This document shows positions 61,921-64,000 of a stretch of 64,000 nucleotides of DNA, one piece after another. The number at the start of each line of letters is the position of its first letter. Within the stretch, counting starts at the first letter, position 1. The stretch covers positions 248,090 through 312,089 of the forward strand of contig NZ_PTRA01000002.1 in assembly GCF_002943425.1 (NCBI RefSeq), read 5' to 3'. Under the pieces are notes generated by a model that was not told the origin of the DNA, searched no databases, and was given only the letters and a program-made list of their open reading frames with translations. This DNA is from Siphonobacter curvatus (lineage in GTDB: Bacteria > Bacteroidota > Bacteroidia > Cytophagales > Spirosomataceae). The translations under genes were made by a program, and so were the position numbers.

Positions 61921-64000
61921 CTGTAGTCTTCTTCCAGCGGCGTAGTCGTCGTTCGGAATTGTCGGGCGTATTCCGAGGGCGGCACATTGTACAGCTTCTG
62001 AAACATTTTCCGGAAATACTTCACGTCTTCAATCCCTACCTGATACGCAATATCCGATACCCGCATCGGGGTGCTGGACAGAAGCTGGGCGGCCCGTTTC
62101 ATACGTACATCGCGAATGAATTCAACAACGGTTTGTCCAGTAATACTTTTCAGCCGCCGATAGAATACCGACTGACTCATGCCCATTTCCTGAACCAGGA
62201 TCTGAACGTTGAATTCAGGTTCCTGTAATTGGTTTTCGACAATCTGCATGGCCTTTTCCAGGAAGAACTTATCAGCATCCGGAATGACGACTTCGGAGGG
62301 CTCCAGCAAAATTTTTCGCTGGTAGTACTCCCGTAGTTTGACCCGGTTCAGCAGTATACTCGTGATTTTGGCGTACAGGATTTTAGGATGGAAGGGCTTG
62401 GTGATGTAATCGTCGGCTCCGTGTTCCAGACCTTCCAGTTCGTACACCGCCGCGGCTCGGGCCGTAAGCAGCAACACGGGTATATGACTAGTTTTGGGAT
62501 GCTGCTTGATTTTGCGACAAAGTTCCAGACCGTCGCTCCGGGGCATCATAATGTCACTAATGATCAGGTCGGGCAGACTCGTCAGGGCCTGATTCCAGCC
62601 ATCCAGTCCATCAACGGCCGTCAGTACTTCAAATTCACCGACCAATAACTGGTGCAGATATTTCCGCACTTCTTCATTGTCTTCCACCACCAGCACGCGG
62701 AGCGAAATCGGTAACTGACTGGTTGCCGCCAGGAGTTCCGCGTCGGCCTCGGGTAGCTCCAGCGTAGTGGGAACGGCGGTTTCGGGAACGTGAATTTCGG
62801 AGGCTTGCAAATGGCGATTCCCGAAAGGCAGGCGGACTGTGAAAGTAGTCCCCTGATTTGGTGCACTGGTTACCGAAACTTCGCCCCGGTGCCGTTCCAC
62901 CCACTGTTTTACCAACGAAAGGCCAATGCCCGAACCTACAATCTTCAGCGTTTGGGTATGAGAAGCCTGGAAATAGGGATCGAAAATGTGCTCAAGTTCT
63001 TCGGTGGGCATTCCTACACCCCAATCCCGTACCTGAATTTCCAGGTAATGCTGTAGAAGCCGACCGTTGTGGTACTCCGCCGACTGCCCGACATCTCCCA
63101 CCACCTGTAAGGACAAGCGAATCCGGTCCTGCGGGCGGGTGTACTTGAAGGCATTCGATAAGAGATTAGTCAGAATGATTTCCAGTTTGTTCCGGTCAAA
63201 ATACAGGTAAATGGGCTCCGCTGGTTTTTCCAGCCGGTAATCCAGTTGCATTTCTTCGGCTTTGAGCTGATAAATGAGATACAGTTCTTGTACAAAACTG
63301 CTGATGTTTTCCCGACTGGCCTTTAGAGACAAATGGCCCGACTCCACCTTGCGAAAATCGAGTAACTGATTCACCAGATCGAGTAGCTTACGCGTCTGGC
63401 TGTGCATGAGTAAGACTTTTTCTCGCAGTCCACTCTGCTGGTATTTGGCAGATACCAGTTCTTCCATCGGCCCCAGGATCAGGGTAAGGGGCGTTCGGAG
63501 TTCGTGGGAGACGTTCGTGAAAAAGCTCAGCTTCAAATCGGTCAATTCCTTTTCTTTTTCATGCTGGAACTTTTCAAAAGCCAGGGTATTTTTCAGATCC
63601 TGCTGAGCCGTAGCGATGCGGCGGTACAACAGCAGAGCCCCCGTTAGGATACAGCCATAGAGTACGTATGCCCACCAGCTTTTCCACCAGGGTGGCAGAA
63701 TCGTTACCTGCACCTGAGCGGCCTGGCTCGACCAGATGCCATCGCCGTTGGTTGCTTTCACCAGGAAGGTATACGTACCGGCAGCCAGGTTTGAAAAACT
63801 GGCCATGCGTTGTCCGCTGGGCAATTCCACCCAATCTGTGTTGTACCCTGTCAGACGATAGGCGTACCGTTGCTTCTTCGGATTGGCATAATTCAGGGCG
63901 ACAAAAGCCAGAGAAAAATCGTTTTCGGAGGCCTCCAGCCGAAGATCCGGATTCGCCGAAAACGGCTTTTCCAGCAGTACTCGGCCGTTTAAGGTATCGC
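61917..64000 (-). CDS. Hybrid two-component system regulator (5' part beyond window)
   Basis: The frame is open to the right edge (the ATG at 63830 is internal), so the N-terminal Reg_prop sensor propellers lie outside. Visible in order: a Y_Y_Y domain (DTLNGRVLLEKPF...YRLTGYNTDWVELPSGQ..GDGIWS), a membrane helix (WWAYVLYGCILTGALLLY), HisKA (SFFTNVSHELRTPLTLILGPME), HATPase_c (NLLSNAFKYT; DWGVGMPTEELEHIF; GSGIGLSLVKQWVERH), a receiver with LIISDIMMPRSDGLELC, and a C-terminal AraC-type HTH (VSDIAYQVGIEDVKYFRKMFQKLYNVPPSEYARQF). Hybrid regulators of this layout sense periplasmic glycan fragments and activate PUL genes; the GH43/SusCD cluster is 3 kb away, but it already has its own sigma/FecR control. 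Confidence 0.95.
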   Translation of the reverse strand, partial: DTLNGRVLLEKPFSANPDLRLEASENDFSLAFVALNYANPKKQRYAYRLTGYNTDWVELPSGQRMASFSNLAAGTYTFLVKATNGDGIWSSQAAQVQVTILPPWWKSWWAYVLYGCILTGALLLYRRIATAQQDLKNTLAFEKFQHEKEKELTDLKLSFFTNVSHELRTPLTLILGPMEELVSAKYQQSGLREKVLLMHSQTRKLLDLVNQLLDFRKVESGHLSLKASRENISSFVQELYLIYQLKAEEMQLDYRLEKPAEPIYLYFDRNKLEIILTNLLSNAFKYTRPQDRIRLSLQVVGDVGQSAEYHNGRLLQHYLEIQVRDWGVGMPTEELEHIFDPYFQASHTQTLKIVGSGIGLSLVKQWVERHRGEVSVTSAPNQGTTFTVRLPFGNRHLQASEIHVPETAVPTTLELPEADAELLAATSQLPISLRVLVVEDNEEVRKYLHQLLVGEFEVLTAVDGLDGWNQALTSLPDLIISDIMMPRSDGLELCRKIKQHPKTSHIPVLLLTARAAAVYELEGLEHGADDYITKPFHPKILYAKITSILLNRVKLREYYQRKILLEPSEVVIPDADKFFLEKAMQIVENQLQEPEFNVQILVQEMGMSQSVFYRRLKSITGQTVVEFIRDVRMKRAAQLLSSTPMRVSDIAYQVGIEDVKYFRKMFQKLYNVPPSEYARQFRTTTTPLEEDYS

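Overview
The window looks like chromosomal DNA of a member of the phylum Bacteroidota, probably order Cytophagales (Spirosoma/Siphonobacter-like). This is inferred from gene content and promoter grammar, not from a marker gene. It has a SusC/SusD pair with an ECF sigma/FecR cascade, a hybrid two-component regulator, a DUF4374 lipoprotein beside a TonB receptor, several PAS-rich soluble histidine kinases, and repeated TAnnTTTG-type -7 boxes. I saw no rRNA or tRNA gene, IS element, prophage or CRISPR array. Composition looks even throughout.

Layout. 1-3.8 kb (-): an iron-type uptake pair, TonB receptor plus DUF4374 lipoprotein, cut by the left edge, with a 23-bp operator-like dyad in front. 4.4-10.7 kb (-) and 16.1-22.6 kb (+): two complete RND efflux operons in opposite orientation with the same order (small exported protein, adaptor, RND pump, outer-membrane factor). 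Between them lie an ABC-F ATPase, a soluble histidine kinase, a single-domain response regulator and a DUF4269 protein. 22.8-25 kb: a CNNM/CorC-type membrane protein and two small envelope proteins. 25-29.6 kb (-): a GAF/PAS histidine kinase, an SDR oxidoreductase and a Nudix-fold transcription regulator. 30-33.9 kb (+): a 1148-residue exported ThuA/sugar-dehydrogenase/cytochrome c protein and a small secreted partner; a perfect 25-bp palindrome lies between the regulator and this gene. 34-50 kb: a mixed region with an orphan barstar, a P-type Ca2+-type ATPase, a hybrid histidine kinase, a three-repeat WD40-like lipoprotein, an SDR/HxlR divergent pair, a lipase-like lipoprotein, another PAS kinase and a ClC transporter.

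50-59 kb (-): a polysaccharide utilisation cluster. ECF sigma factor, FecR anti-sigma, STN-domain SusC and SusD are followed, in a separate upstream unit, by a GH43 glycosidase. The STN domain and FecR suggest that substrate binding at SusC signals through FecR to the sigma factor. 59.3-61 kb (-): an AraC regulator and an SDR. 61-64 kb: a gene-poor stretch with a strong promoter, three hairpins and a terminator-like stem (candidate small RNA), a 36-residue membrane protein, and a hybrid two-component regulator running off the right edge.

Most convergent gene ends are marked by long perfect hairpins. Starts were moved inward from the longest open frame where the N-terminus showed an obvious signal peptide or domain start at an internal ATG.
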